Origin: Maricaulis salignorans
Lineage (GTDB): Bacteria; Pseudomonadota; Alphaproteobacteria; Caulobacterales; Maricaulaceae
DNA: 64,000 nt
Assembly: GCF_900103475.1 (NCBI RefSeq)
Contig: NZ_FNHG01000007.1
Location: forward strand, 61,256-125,255
Reading direction: 5' to 3'
Shown: positions 49,990 through 61,648 of the stretch, piece after piece
Layout of the letters: each line of letters opens with the position of its first letter
How positions within the stretch are numbered: the first letter of the stretch is position 1
The notes under the pieces: model-generated
What the model was told of the DNA's origin: nothing
The model's database searches: none
The model's input: the letters and a program-made list of their open reading frames with translations, nothing else
Program-made: the position numbers and the translations under genes

Positions 49990-51162
49990 CTAGGCCGGTT
50001 CGCTGACCTTCAGGGATCCGACAAAGCGGGTGAAGACGCCGAAACTGTCTTGCGGGCCCGGCGAGGCTTCCGGGTGGTGCTGCACGGCCTCGACGGGTTT
50101 GCCGGTCAGGCGGAAGCCGCAATTACTGCCGTCGAACAGCGAGACATGGGTCTCGACGGCGTCCTCGGGCAGGCTGGCACCATCGACGGCGAAGCCGTGA
50201 TTCATCGACACGATCTCGACCTGGCCGGTCTCGTGATTCTTGACCGGGTGATTGGCGCCGTGATGGCCTTGCGGCATTTTCACGGTGCGGCCACCCAGGG
50301 CGAGGGCGAGCATTTGATGGCCCAGGCAAATGCCGAGGATCGGGATATTGCTGTCGATCAGCGTGCGCAGGGTCGGCAGGGCATAGGCCCCGGTCGCCGC
50401 CGGATCACCCGGACCGTTGGAGACGACAATGCCGTCCGGCGAGAGTTTGAGAATATCGGCGGCAGGCGTATTGCCCGGCACGACTGCGACGCGGGCACCG
50501 GCGGACACCAGCAGGCGAAGGATATTCGCTTTCACACCATAATCGAGCACGACAACGCGTGGGCCCGTCGTGGCACCTCGTCCATGACCGCTATCCCAGT
50601 TCCAGGCGCTCTCATCCCACTCGCCCGCCGCTTCGCGGGTGACGGCGGCCGCGAGCTCGCGGCCCTCCATTGTTGCGGCGGCGCGGGCGCTGGCTTTCAG
50701 GTCTTCGATATCGATATTGCCCGCCGGGTCATGGGCGACGGCACACATCGGCATGCCGTGCTCGCGAATGCGGCGGGTCAGGGCGCGCGTATCGACGCCG
50801 GTCAGCGAGATGATGCCCCGTGTACGCAGCCACTCGCCAAAGCTCTCCGTGGCGCGGTAATTGGCCGGCGGCGTGAGCGGGGCGCGGCTGATCATGCCGA
50901 CAGCAGCGTGGCGAGCCGGGGCGCTGGCCGATTCCTCGTCTTCGCTATTGGCGCCGACATTGCCGACATGCGGGAAGGTGAAGCAGACGACCTGGCCGGC
51001 ATAGGAGGGATCGGAGAGGATTTCCTGCTGGCCGGTCATCGCGGTATTAAAACATAATTCGCCGATCGCGATTCCCGAGGCACCACACCCCTGTCCCACG
51101 AAGACGCTGCCATCGGCGAGCGCCAGGGCTCCGGTCGGATTAGGCTGCGAGATCTGGGACAT
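49990..51162 (-). CDS. carA: Carbamoyl-phosphate synthase small chain
   Basis: 390 aa from the ATG at 51162, with AGGAG 8 nt upstream; the open frame continues to 51705 but is without homology. N-terminal half ALALADGSVFVGQGCGASGIAIGELCFNTAMTGQQEIL; the class I glutaminase has ILGICLGHQMLALALGG (catalytic Cys) and AVQHHPEASPGPQD. It supplies ammonia to CarB. Confidence 0.96.
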   Translation of the reverse strand: MSQISQPNPTGALALADGSVFVGQGCGASGIAIGELCFNTAMTGQQEILSDPSYAGQVVCFTFPHVGNVGANSEDEESASAPARHAAVGMISRAPLTPPANYRATESFGEWLRTRGIISLTGVDTRALTRRIREHGMPMCAVAHDPAGNIDIEDLKASARAAATMEGRELAAAVTREAAGEWDESAWNWDSGHGRGATTGPRVVVLDYGVKANILRLLVSAGARVAVVPGNTPAADILKLSPDGIVVSNGPGDPAATGAYALPTLRTLIDSNIPILGICLGHQMLALALGGRTVKMPQGHHGANHPVKNHETGQVEIVSMNHGFAVDGASLPEDAVETHVSLFDGSNCGFRLTGKPVEAVQHHPEASPGPQDSFGVFTRFVGSLKVSEPA

Positions 51163-51493
51163 GGCTGTGCTCCTGAAGCCGGTTTGCCGTAAGGGACATA
51201 CGCGCCATGAGGCGGGTGCGGCCAAACGGTCGCGTAGGTAGTCAGAGACGCCCTTCCGGTCAATCCCGCAACACCGATTTCGATAAGCCTTGATTCTTCG
51301 GCAAAGACAGCATATCTCCGCCGGTCTTGAAACGGGCGTATGATCGCACCGCAAGAATCGGCTCGATGGATGAGCCTGGAAGACAATGGACCTGAGCAGA
51401 CGCGCAAACTCAACCGCTCTGAGAAATTCCACTGCAAAATCAAAATATTGACATTTTAGGCGCTTTGCAGCGCCAGAAACGGTAGCCTGAGTG
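51163..51493. other. 331-bp divergent intergenic region (carA / yqeY)
   Basis: Contains a palindrome GGCGC/GCGCC with TTTGCA loop (51459-51474) just upstream of yqeY, and TTGACA at 51448-51453 on the plus strand without a clear -10. No convincing open frame. Confidence 0.45.
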
Positions 51494-51961
51494 ATGTCTC
51501 TTCGTGATCGAATCGCCACCGATATGAAATCGGCCCTGAAAGCACAGGACAAACCGCGCCTGTCGACGCTGCGCCTGATTGCTGCCGCGGTTAAGGACCG
51601 CGATATCGCTGCCCGCGCTGAAGATCGTTGTTGCGGCTGTGATGAGGCTGAAATCCTCGCCATCCTGCAAAAGCTGATGAAGCAGCGTGAAGAAAGCGCC
51701 GACACCTATGAAAAGGCTGGCCGGCTCGATCTCGCCGAGGCCGAGCGTGCCGAGGCGGAAATCGTTCGCGAATATCTGCCGACGCCGATGGACGAGGCTG
51801 AAATCGCCGACGCCGCCGTCGATGTCGTCACCGAACTCGATGCGGCCGGCCTCAAGGATATGGGCCGCTGCATGGGCGAGCTGAAAACCCGCTATGCCGG
51901 GCGGATGGATTTCGGCAAGGCCGGCGCCAAGGTCAAGGACCTGCTTGCCGGTACGGCCTGA
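51494..51961 (+). CDS. YqeY/GatB-domain protein
   Basis: 155 aa from ATG 51494 (GTG at 51491 also in frame). YqeY domain: MSLRDRIATDMKSALKAQDKPRLSTLRLIAAAVKDRDIAAR, LQKLMKQREESADTYEKAGR and the C-terminal RYAGRMDFGKAGAKVKDLL. Related to the tail domain of GatB that binds tRNA. It precedes dnaG and rpoD as in most alphaproteobacteria. Confidence 0.92.
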   Translation: MSLRDRIATDMKSALKAQDKPRLSTLRLIAAAVKDRDIAARAEDRCCGCDEAEILAILQKLMKQREESADTYEKAGRLDLAEAERAEAEIVREYLPTPMDEAEIADAAVDVVTELDAAGLKDMGRCMGELKTRYAGRMDFGKAGAKVKDLLAGTA

Positions 51962-52134
51962 CGGGGGCTCTGCGCGGGCCGGGCCTGACCCCGGCTTGCG
52001 ATTGCAGCGTGACGCGCCCGGGATTCCGGCGCAACATGTGACCTGGAATTTGACGGCCATGCCAACCCGGATTGCGGACCCGTCGGGCTTGTGTTCGCAG
52101 TCAGGGCTGCGCCTTTGAGGATTGCCAAACCAAA

Positions 52135-53961
52135 ATGCGTCTGGGCGAGGACTTCATCGACGAAATCAAGGCGCGCGTGCGCCCGTCGGACCTGATCGGC
52201 CGCACGGTCGGGCTGAAGCGCCAGGGCCGCGAATTCGTTGGCCTGTCGCCCTTCAAGAAAGAGCGTTCGCCCTCCTTCTTCGTCAATGACGAGAAGCGTT
52301 TCTACCACTGCTTCGCCTCGGGCAAGCATGGCGATGTCTTTACCTGGCTGGAAGAAATGGAAGGCCTCTCCTTCATGGAGGCGGCCGAGCGGCTGGCCGG
52401 CGAGGCAGGCCTGAGCCTGCCGGCGCCCGATCCGCAGGCGCAACAGACTACCCAGCATCGCAAATCCCTGGTCGAGTGGATGGAGGCCGCCCAGGCCTTC
52501 TATCTGCGCGCCCTGCGCACGCCCGCGGCCGAGGATGCGCGCCGCTATCTCAAATCGCGCGGGCTGTCGGGCGAGGATTGCGTCCGTTTCGGCATTGGCT
52601 ATGCGCCGGAAAGCCGGACCGCCCTGAAGGACGAGCTGGTCACGGCCGGGGCGCCGATCGGCGATCTGGTCGAGTGTGGCCTGCTGATCGAGCCGGATAG
52701 TGGCTCGCCCTATGACCGTTTCCGCCACCGCATCATGTTCCCGATCCAGGATCCGCGCGGCCGTCTGGTGGCCTTTGGCGGCCGGGCCCTGTCGAGCGAG
52801 GCGAGGGCGAAATATCTCAATTCGCCGGAAACGCCGATCTTCCACAAGGGCTCGATGCTCTATCGCTTCCCCGAAGCGCGCCGGGCGGCGGCCGACCCGA
52901 AAGCCGATATCCGTGGCCTGATCGTTGCCGAGGGTTATCTCGATGTGATCGCCCTGGCGCGGGCCGGGCTCGAGCAGGGCGTTGCGCCGCTGGGGACGGC
53001 GATCACGGAAGAACAATTGCAATTGCTCTGGCGCGCCGGCGGCGAACCGGTGATGTGTCTGGACGGCGATAGCGCCGGCCGGGCGGCGGCGCTGAAAGCC
53101 GCCGATCGCGCCTTGCCGCTGCTGCAGGCCGGCCACACGCTGCGCTTTGCCTTCATGCCCGATGGCAAGGATCCCGATGATATCCTGCGCGAGCAGGGCG
53201 CAGGCGCCCTGCGTGAGGTTTTCAAGCAGACGCGTTCGCTGGCGGATTTGCTCTGGGAGCGCGAGATCGGCGTTGAGCCGCTTGATGATCCTGATCGCCG
53301 CGCCAGCTTCCGCCGCCGGATCCGCACCCTGCTGGCGCAGATTGCCGAGCCCGATATCCGCGCCGAGTACAAGCGCGAATTCGACAATCGCATGGAGGCC
53401 GCGTTCGGCACCACGCCGCAACGCGCGCCGTGGACCGGCAAGGGTAAAAAGGGCTTGCCGCGGCTTGGCCCGAGCGCCGAACTGCGTCGCGCTGCCAAGG
53501 GCTCTCCGGGCGCGTCCGATGCCCGAATACTGTTGCTGGCTGTGATTGAATGGCCCGAACTGGCCGCCGATCAGGTTGAAACCCTGGCGCATTTGACTCT
53601 CGGTTCGCTTGACTTACTACGCGACACCGTTCTAGACGCCTGCTCTTCTGGACAATCTGTGCAATCGGATTGGCTACGCGCGAAGCTTGCGGAAATGGGC
53701 TTTGCGGCGGAGCTCAGGCGGTTGGACGGTGAACGGGGACCGATGAGGGCAGCAATTGGCGGGGCAGATGCTTCCGGCGAACAGCGCAGTGAGGCTTGGA
53801 TTAAGCTCGCGGCTGCCTATATGGAAAGAAATGAAGCGACTGATCGTCGCGAAGAGATTCGCGCGCGATTGGTCGAAGAAATTGGCAGGGATGATTCGGA
53901 AGGTGTGCGTCGACTGGTGGAAGCCTATCGACGCGAAACCAGCCGTTCCGAATCTTCCTGA
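52135..53961 (+). CDS. dnaG: DNA primase
   Basis: 608 aa. Makes RNA primers for replication. N-terminal CHC2 region FIDEIKARVRPSDLIGRTV and GLSPFKKERSPSFFVNDEKRFYHCFASGKHGDVF, where only one of the four zinc ligands (the Cys in YHCF) remains. Toprim core: GLIVAEGYLDVIALARAGLEQG and VMCLDGDSAGRAAALKA. C-terminal helicase-binding part follows. Start at ATG 52135; frame open to 52072. Likely co-transcribed with yqeY and rpoD. Confidence 0.95.
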   Translation: MRLGEDFIDEIKARVRPSDLIGRTVGLKRQGREFVGLSPFKKERSPSFFVNDEKRFYHCFASGKHGDVFTWLEEMEGLSFMEAAERLAGEAGLSLPAPDPQAQQTTQHRKSLVEWMEAAQAFYLRALRTPAAEDARRYLKSRGLSGEDCVRFGIGYAPESRTALKDELVTAGAPIGDLVECGLLIEPDSGSPYDRFRHRIMFPIQDPRGRLVAFGGRALSSEARAKYLNSPETPIFHKGSMLYRFPEARRAAADPKADIRGLIVAEGYLDVIALARAGLEQGVAPLGTAITEEQLQLLWRAGGEPVMCLDGDSAGRAAALKAADRALPLLQAGHTLRFAFMPDGKDPDDILREQGAGALREVFKQTRSLADLLWEREIGVEPLDDPDRRASFRRRIRTLLAQIAEPDIRAEYKREFDNRMEAAFGTTPQRAPWTGKGKKGLPRLGPSAELRRAAKGSPGASDARILLLAVIEWPELAADQVETLAHLTLGSLDLLRDTVLDACSSGQSVQSDWLRAKLAEMGFAAELRRLDGERGPMRAAIGGADASGEQRSEAWIKLAAAYMERNEATDRREEIRARLVEEIGRDDSEGVRRLVEAYRRETSRSESS

Positions 53962-54012
53962 GTTGGATATTGTCGATTGGCGCCGTTCAGCGGCGCGACC
54001 AGGGACGAATAC

Positions 54013-56151
<2,139 letters not shown>

Positions 56152-56228
56152 CGCTTGGCGTCGTCCCGGAATTGTTCCGGGATCGCGTAGCGTCAATCGG
56201 CGCACTCCGCTGTGTGAAGATTGATTGG

Positions 56229-56265
56229 AGAAAGCGCTTCGGTTTACCGTGGCGCTTTCTTTTTA
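56229..56265 (+). terminator. rpoD terminator
   Basis: GAAAGCGC (56230-56237) pairs with GCGCTTTC (56252-56259), with a TTTTT run right after (56260-56264). Strong intrinsic terminator ending the yqeY-dnaG-rpoD unit. Confidence 0.93.
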
Positions 56266-56304
56266 GCCCAAATCGGCGGAGCTGGATCAGCGGGAGCACT
56301 CAAG

Positions 56305-57069
56305 ATGGACGTCACCGCAAATTCCGCCGATTTGAAGGAACGGTTGCATCCGATAGAGGTGTTCGTGTCCGAGTTGGAGCGATCACTCCCAAAGCCGAAT
56401 TTTGACCGCGAACAGCTTGGATACCGCTACGAGTCGCCAGAAGTTACCCATTTTTGTCTGCTGAAGTTGGCCCGCGCAGTCAGCGCGCTCAACGCATGCA
56501 TCGAGCTTTATAGGGCAGGGTACATTCAGGAAGTCTGCGTGCTAATCCGAACCATTATCGAATGCACGACGCACATAGATTTTGTGATTGCTGGAAGGCA
56601 GTCTTCAACGGGTTCCCAACGAGCTGACCGATATCTATCAGACTATTTTGCAGATATTCACCGAGGAGATTCGGCGAGGAAGACGGTGCATGTCCGACAA
56701 GAGAATGTTCACAAGGATGTTGCACGCGCCCTTGACGAAGCATTGGACGGGATCCCAGAAGCATCTCATTACACGGACGTCGATACGTTGGAGCTCCTTT
56801 CGACCGTCTATCGGACGTACTCAAACTATGTGCACGCCCGCTACCCCGAGGTCATGGAAATGTACGGCGGTTCGCGCCAGAGTTTCCACACTCAGGGCAT
56901 GCTTGGGACGCCGAAGGATCAAGAATGCTACCAGATAATCAGGTCGTATTCAGACACGATTTCCAATTCTGCGCGGTCGATGATCGTGTACCTTGATATC
57001 GGCGAACTCGTCAGATCGAACAGTCTTTTGGTCGATTGGTTTGCGACATTTGCGCTGGAGGGTGAGTGA
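56305..57069 (+). CDS. DUF5677-like hypothetical protein
   Basis: 254 aa from ATG 56305, with GGGAG upstream. All-helical protein with LKLARAVSALNACIELYRAGYIQEVCVLIRTIIECTTHIDFV, the pattern of DUF5677-type proteins. Base composition is visibly less GC-rich than its neighbours, which suggests recent gain. It lies 7 nt before YjbQ but with different style; function unknown. Confidence 0.6.
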   Translation: MDVTANSADLKERLHPIEVFVSELERSLPKPNFDREQLGYRYESPEVTHFCLLKLARAVSALNACIELYRAGYIQEVCVLIRTIIECTTHIDFVIAGRQSSTGSQRADRYLSDYFADIHRGDSARKTVHVRQENVHKDVARALDEALDGIPEASHYTDVDTLELLSTVYRTYSNYVHARYPEVMEMYGGSRQSFHTQGMLGTPKDQECYQIIRSYSDTISNSARSMIVYLDIGELVRSNSLLVDWFATFALEGE

Positions 57070-57076
57070 ACTGACC

Positions 57077-57499
57077 ATGCCCCTCACCACACTCACCCTC
57101 CCAACCACCGGCCCGGGCCTCTACGATTTCACGCGCGCGGCACAAAGCTTCGTCTCCGAACAAGCTCCCGGCGAGGCGCTGCTCACCGTTTTCGTGCGCC
57201 ACACCTCCTGCTCGCTGACAATCCAGGAGAATGCTGATCCGGATGTGCAGCGCGACCTCAACGAATTCTTCGCGCGGCTGGTGCCTGATGGCGATGATCC
57301 GTCAATGGCGTGGCTGGCGCATACTGCCGAGGGGCCGGATGACATGCCGGCGCATATCAAATCGGCGCTGACGCAGACCTCGATCGGGATTCCGGTGGCG
57401 CATGGTGAGCTCCTGCTCGGCACCTGGCAGGGGATCTATCTGTTCGAGCACCGCGACCGGCCGCAGCGCCGCGAGGTGGTGTTGCATCTGACGGGGTGA
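57077..57499 (+). CDS. YjbQ family (secondary thiamine-phosphate synthase-like) protein
   Basis: 140 aa from ATG 57077. The UPF0047/YjbQ fold shows GEALLTVFVRHTSCSLTIQENADPDVQRDL, MAWLAHTAEGPDDMPAHIKSALTQTSIGIPVAHGELLLGTWQGIYLFEHRD. The His in HTAEGPDDMPAHIK is characteristic. Weak thiamine-phosphate synthase activity is known for some members; physiological role is unclear. Confidence 0.9.
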   Translation: MPLTTLTLPTTGPGLYDFTRAAQSFVSEQAPGEALLTVFVRHTSCSLTIQENADPDVQRDLNEFFARLVPDGDDPSMAWLAHTAEGPDDMPAHIKSALTQTSIGIPVAHGELLLGTWQGIYLFEHRDRPQRREVVLHLTG

Positions 57500-57537
57500 C
57501 ACCCGGCCGGCGCGCCGCACCAGCCGGGCCGGGATGA

Positions 57538-58476
57538 CTATTCGGCCTTGGCAGTCTTCGCCTCACGGCGCGCCTTGAACAGGCCGCGCAGCCAGCGGCT
57601 CAGCAGCCAGAAGAGCGGCACGATCACCAAGAGCCAGGGTGCGAAGCCGGCGATGAAGGTGATGACATTGGCCAGACCAGCAGCCAGTTCGCGGAAGACA
57701 TTGGTCAGGGCCGAGGTCAGCGGGTCGAAGGCGCCCGGGCTGACCGGTTCAACGCGTGAGGCGTAGTTCAGGCCCAGTGCCGACATCGAGACGCGGCCGC
57801 GCATGACCCGGATCTGGGCTTCGGCGCCCTCGATCTCGCCCTGGACATTGGCCAGTTCGCGTTCGACCTGGACCAGTTCCTCGACGCTGGCAGTTTCGCG
57901 CTCCAGCAGCGAAATCAGTCGCGTGCGAAGTACCCGCTTCGCTTCAAGCCGGGCTTCCATGTCATAGATGGCTGAAGTGAGATCATCGGCCGATTGCGAC
58001 TGGTTCTGGATCCGTCCACCGGCTGTTTCAAGCTCGGCCTCAAGTCCGCTACGAAATGTTTCGACCCAGGCCGGGCTGGCGCGTAATTGCACACTGGCCG
58101 AAATCGAGCCGCGGCCATCATCATAGATATTCGCCGACACGATCTGGCATTGCTGGGCGCCGGCCTGGGTACAGGCGTTCTGGTGTCTTTCGACCAGGCC
58201 CGGGGTTGTGTCGGCCGGTGTTTCGAAGCGGTAATCATAGCGATAGGCAATCAGGCGCTCGACCACACCATCTGCCGGGGCTGAACCCGGGGCAGGCGGC
58301 GGTGGTGATGGCGATGGCGCCGGAGCTGCCCTGGAGCGGCCGACGGCAAAGTCGTCGGCCATTTCCGCGACGCCGCCTATGCCGGCACGATTGCCATCCT
58401 CATGGCGCGTGGCGTCTTCGCAGGCGCTCAGTGTCAGTGCTGCCAGGGCGGTTGCCAGCCAGATCCGTATCGTCAT
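57538..58476 (-). CDS. DUF4349 lipoprotein with coiled coil
   Basis: 312 aa from the ATG at 58476 (58485 alternative). Signal MTIRIWLATALAALTLSACED has a lipobox LSAC. The DUF4349 region shows SASVQLRASPAWVETFRSGLE, a coiled coil (LEAKRVLRTRLISLLERETASVEELVQVERELANVQGEIEGAEAQI) and a C-terminal TM helix FAPWLLVIVPLFWLLSRWL. Likely a periplasmic protein anchored at both ends. Confidence 0.85.
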   Translation of the reverse strand: MTIRIWLATALAALTLSACEDATRHEDGNRAGIGGVAEMADDFAVGRSRAAPAPSPSPPPPAPGSAPADGVVERLIAYRYDYRFETPADTTPGLVERHQNACTQAGAQQCQIVSANIYDDGRGSISASVQLRASPAWVETFRSGLEAELETAGGRIQNQSQSADDLTSAIYDMEARLEAKRVLRTRLISLLERETASVEELVQVERELANVQGEIEGAEAQIRVMRGRVSMSALGLNYASRVEPVSPGAFDPLTSALTNVFRELAAGLANVITFIAGFAPWLLVIVPLFWLLSRWLRGLFKARREAKTAKAE

Positions 58477-58562
58477 GTCCGTCATTCCCTCACGAAGCCC
58501 GCCGCAATCCGGCGCGCGGTAAAAACTCTTGCGGTTAGATATTGCGTGCGCAGTCCCGAGAC

Positions 58563-59477
58563 CTAGTCTTCCTCGCCCTCGAGCAGGCGTTGATAACTGT
58601 CCACCAGCGCCAGATAGGGCGGCACCGAGGTATTCTGGATACCGCCGCCGGTCTCGACCGCCATCTTGATCTCGAAATGCAGATGGATGGTGGTTGCGGT
58701 GTCACCAAACTCATTGGAGACAAAACCGAGGGCCTGGCCGCGCGTGACATGATCACCGACGGCAACTTGCAGGGTCGGCTTGTCGAGATGGAGATAGGTG
58801 TAGCGCACGCCATTATCGCTCATCAGCCGTACCGAGTAACTGCCGATTGAGGTGATCGTGCCATCGGCGGCCGCGAGCGCCTGGTGGACGCCGTCATTGC
58901 AGGTCGCCGGGCGAATATCCTGGCCCTGATGGCCATGCCCGCTCGGGCACATCGGCGTGCCATAGCCGCGGGTCTCGCAGAAATTATCGCGCCAGGAATA
59001 GGCATAATTGGCCGCATTGCACTGGCCGCCGGCAGGGCCGAGATAGCCGCCATAACCATAGACCTGGCTATTGGCATAGGCCTGGCCGGCCTCGATCGGG
59101 AAGCGCATGCCAGGCGCGTAATTGATCTGCAGGATCTGGCCGGTACCGGAATCCTCGACCAGATCGCCGGCAGGCATCCAGGAGAAGGCGATGCCGGCAT
59201 CGTCCAGCAGAGGTTCGGCGGGTGGTTCCTCAATTTGATCAGGCTCGGCTACTGCTTCCGGTTCGGCCTCCTCGTCAGGCTCATCCGCCTCGGCCGCCTC
59301 GCCAGGTTCGCCCTCGGGCTCCTCCGTTGCTTCGGGGGCCGGCTCTTCCAGGGCAGGTTCGTCCGGCGCTGCCTCGCCCGGGGCGCCGGTGTCGGCGGCG
59401 GGCCACCAGATCATGGCGGCGATACCGGCGGCCGCGACAGCGGCGGCGAGGGCGCGTTCGATCTCGCGGGTCGACAT
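58563..59477 (-). CDS. M23 peptidase-domain membrane protein
   Basis: 304 aa from ATG 59477, 2 nt after the previous gene. N-terminal TM helix (ALAAAVAAAGIAAMIWW), acidic Glu/Pro/Ala linker (EEPAPEATEEPEGEPG), then M23: GHGHQGQDIRPATC with His and Asp, and TTIHLHFEIKMAVETGGGI. Zinc ligands intact, so potentially active on peptidoglycan. Probably an operon with the upstream exported protein. Confidence 0.85.
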   Translation of the reverse strand: MSTREIERALAAAVAAAGIAAMIWWPAADTGAPGEAAPDEPALEEPAPEATEEPEGEPGEAAEADEPDEEAEPEAVAEPDQIEEPPAEPLLDDAGIAFSWMPAGDLVEDSGTGQILQINYAPGMRFPIEAGQAYANSQVYGYGGYLGPAGGQCNAANYAYSWRDNFCETRGYGTPMCPSGHGHQGQDIRPATCNDGVHQALAAADGTITSIGSYSVRLMSDNGVRYTYLHLDKPTLQVAVGDHVTRGQALGFVSNEFGDTATTIHLHFEIKMAVETGGGIQNTSVPPYLALVDSYQRLLEGEED

Positions 59478-59479
59478 GA

Positions 59480-60157
59480 TCAGCCTCCCTCGCCGGGCGA
59501 GCCGGCAGCGATCACCAGCGAGCGGGCCAGACGGCGGACCAGCACATCATCGGCGCACCGCGGATCGCTTTGGGGATTGTCGCATTCCAGCGTGACGCTA
59601 TAGGCGGCGCCATAGCGGTTGAAGTCGGCGACCTGGCCATATTCAGTCGCGGAGACGCGCAGCGCGTCCGGTCCCGTCGCTCGCAATTGCCGCGCTGTGA
59701 CCGCGTCGGGTGCCACGGCATGGGCGAGGCGGGTGCCGAAGACTTCGATCACGAGGCCGTCGCCGCTGATGGACAGCGTGTAGAAATCGGGACGCGGAAA
59801 CAGCAATACGGCAGGCGGCGGCGACGCGCTCAGCACCGCCATGTTCGGGACCAGTACCGGCAGGCGTGTATTGGCGACTTCAGCGGCTTCACGATTGCTC
59901 GGCCGGGGCATTTCCGGTGCCAGGCGGGCGGCCGCGACCGGCGCGCCGTTGGCGGCACCCTGGCGGCGGGCATCGGCCCTCGCCTGATCCCAGTTGATCG
60001 TCATGCTGCGCGGTGCGTCGGGGCTTGCCGGCTCAGCGGCAGGCCGGGTTTGCTGGACCGCCAGAAGATTGGGCGCCGGCGCGGTCTGTGCCTGCGTGCC
60101 GCTGCTGGCGAGCAATGCCAGTGCCAGTGGGGTCAAAAGCTTGCGTGTTCCGAACAT
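59480..60157 (-). CDS. Exported hypothetical protein
   Basis: 225 aa from the ATG at 60157, with GGGAGG upstream. Signal peptide LLTPLALALLASSGTQAQ. The mature part has a Pro/Ala-rich low-complexity linker, then FPRPDFYTLSISGDGLVIEVFGTRLAHAV and ATEYGQVADFNRYGAAYSVTLECDNPQSDPRC with two cysteines. I do not recognise the family. Coupled with the M23 gene. Confidence 0.65.
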   Translation of the reverse strand: MFGTRKLLTPLALALLASSGTQAQTAPAPNLLAVQQTRPAAEPASPDAPRSMTINWDQARADARRQGAANGAPVAAARLAPEMPRPSNREAAEVANTRLPVLVPNMAVLSASPPPAVLLFPRPDFYTLSISGDGLVIEVFGTRLAHAVAPDAVTARQLRATGPDALRVSATEYGQVADFNRYGAAYSVTLECDNPQSDPRCADDVLVRRLARSLVIAAGSPGEGG

Positions 60158-60347
60158 GTCACCCTCCCGAGGTCTGCAAGATACACTATTTTGTCGGCAC
60201 ATGCATGAATGGCGTTTGAAACCGTGAGTAGGCTCCCATTCATGTGACGGCGGTTGCGGCTGATAAAATCAACGTGTCTGGGCGTTGAAATCGGCGGCGG
60301 GGACACGTATGTGCAGTGCAGCAATAATCCGCACGGAGTTGAGCGCG

Positions 60348-60713
60348 ATGCGTCTCACCATGATGAAATGCAAACTTCACCGGGCCACTGTGACCCAGGC
60401 GGACCTGCATTATGAAGGCTCGATCTCGATCGATAGCGATCTGCTCGATGCTGCCGGCATCCTGCCTTATGAGCAGGTCGATGTGCTGAACATCAATAAT
60501 GGCGAGCGTTTCACCACCTATGCCATCGAGGCGCCGCGTGGCAGCCGCATGTTCGGCATTAATGGCGCCGCCGCCCGTCTGGCCCAGATCGGTGACCGGA
60601 TCATCGTCGTCGCCTATGCCGATATGGACGCCGCCGAAGCGCGCCAGCACGACCCGGTCGTGGTCCTGTTCGATGAACACAACCAGGTCGTCGCCAAGCC
60701 GGACGCTGCCTGA
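60348..60713 (+). CDS. panD: Aspartate 1-decarboxylase
   Basis: 121 aa from ATG 60348. Makes beta-alanine for pantothenate. [31 protein letters not shown] contains the Gly-Ser self-cleavage site (YEGSIS) that yields the pyruvoyl group; [19 protein letters not shown] and [21 protein letters not shown] complete the family. The stop is adjacent to the end of the SIMPL gene (convergent). Confidence 0.96.
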   Translation: MRLTMMKCKLHRATVTQADLHYEGSISIDSDLLDAAGILPYEQVDVLNINNGERFTTYAIEAPRGSRMFGINGAAARLAQIGDRIIVVAYADMDAAEARQHDPVVVLFDEHNQVVAKPDAA

Positions 60714-61412
60714 TCAGTCGTCGCTGATGCAGAAATCGGCATTGATCGTCGCCGTAACCGAAAGCTGACCGGCGGCAACCGGCGTCGATTCCGAATCCAT
60801 CCGGGCCATCATCATCGGTACCGCAGGCCGGGCGAAGTTTTCGCTTATCCGGGTAATCCCGCACAATTCGAAACCGGCCGCATCGGCGAACAGGTCGGCG
60901 CGCGCCAGCAGGCTGGTGATCGCTTCACGGCGCGCCTGGTCCATCGCCTCGGAAGTATCCTCGGCGCCGAAGCTGACATCCTGGATATTATTGGCGCCGG
61001 CAGACACCATGGCGTCGATCGCATTGCCGACGCGCGAGGTGTCACGCACCTTGGCGGTCACCGTATTGCGGGTTTCATAGGCGATGATCTCGTACTGGCT
61101 CTGGTTCTGCCGCGGCTCGCTGCGGTCGGCATAGACCGGCGTGACGCTCAATTGCGAGGTCTGGACATCATTGCCGGTGACACCGGCGCGGCGCAGCGCG
61201 TCGAATACAGCGGTCATGGCGCGGGCATTGTCCTGCATGGCCTGTTGCGCTGTCGCGGCGCGAGTGACGACGCCGGACTGGACTGTGGCGTAATCGGGGG
61301 TGACCTGCACATCGGCGCTGGCCGAGAGCGACAGGGTCGGGTTGACCTCTTCGGCCAGTGCAGGGCTGGCAGCGAGAAGCAGGGCGGTGGAGGCAAGAAG
61401 GGCGCGAATCAT
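60714..61412 (-). CDS. SIMPL (DUF541) domain exported protein
   Basis: 232 aa from ATG 61412 with AGGAG 9 nt upstream. Signal peptide MIRALLASTALLLAASPALAE, then the SIMPL domain: LSLSASADVQVTPDYATVQSGVVTRAATAQQAMQDNARAMTAV, VQTSQLSVTPVY and the family tail. Periplasmic; related proteins affect oxidative-stress or signalling, mechanism unknown. Confidence 0.9.
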   Translation of the reverse strand: MIRALLASTALLLAASPALAEEVNPTLSLSASADVQVTPDYATVQSGVVTRAATAQQAMQDNARAMTAVFDALRRAGVTGNDVQTSQLSVTPVYADRSEPRQNQSQYEIIAYETRNTVTAKVRDTSRVGNAIDAMVSAGANNIQDVSFGAEDTSEAMDQARREAITSLLARADLFADAAGFELCGITRISENFARPAVPMMMARMDSESTPVAAGQLSVTATINADFCISDD

Positions 61413-61648
61413 AAATCATGGCTCCTGGGTTGTGGATCGGTATGGACCGGGGTGATGATCATAGGCTGATATCGATCACGCCGGTAGGATTGTTGTGCCG
61501 AGTCAGACACAGCCAACCTGTCTGCAAGCTGAACGGCGCCGCCCCGGAATGACCCCTGACCGCCGCAATCTCGGCGCATTTGCACCCAGCTTTGAACGCA
61601 TGCAGCCGCAAGATAGGCGGCTTGTGATGCTGGGGAGCACGCCCTCCA

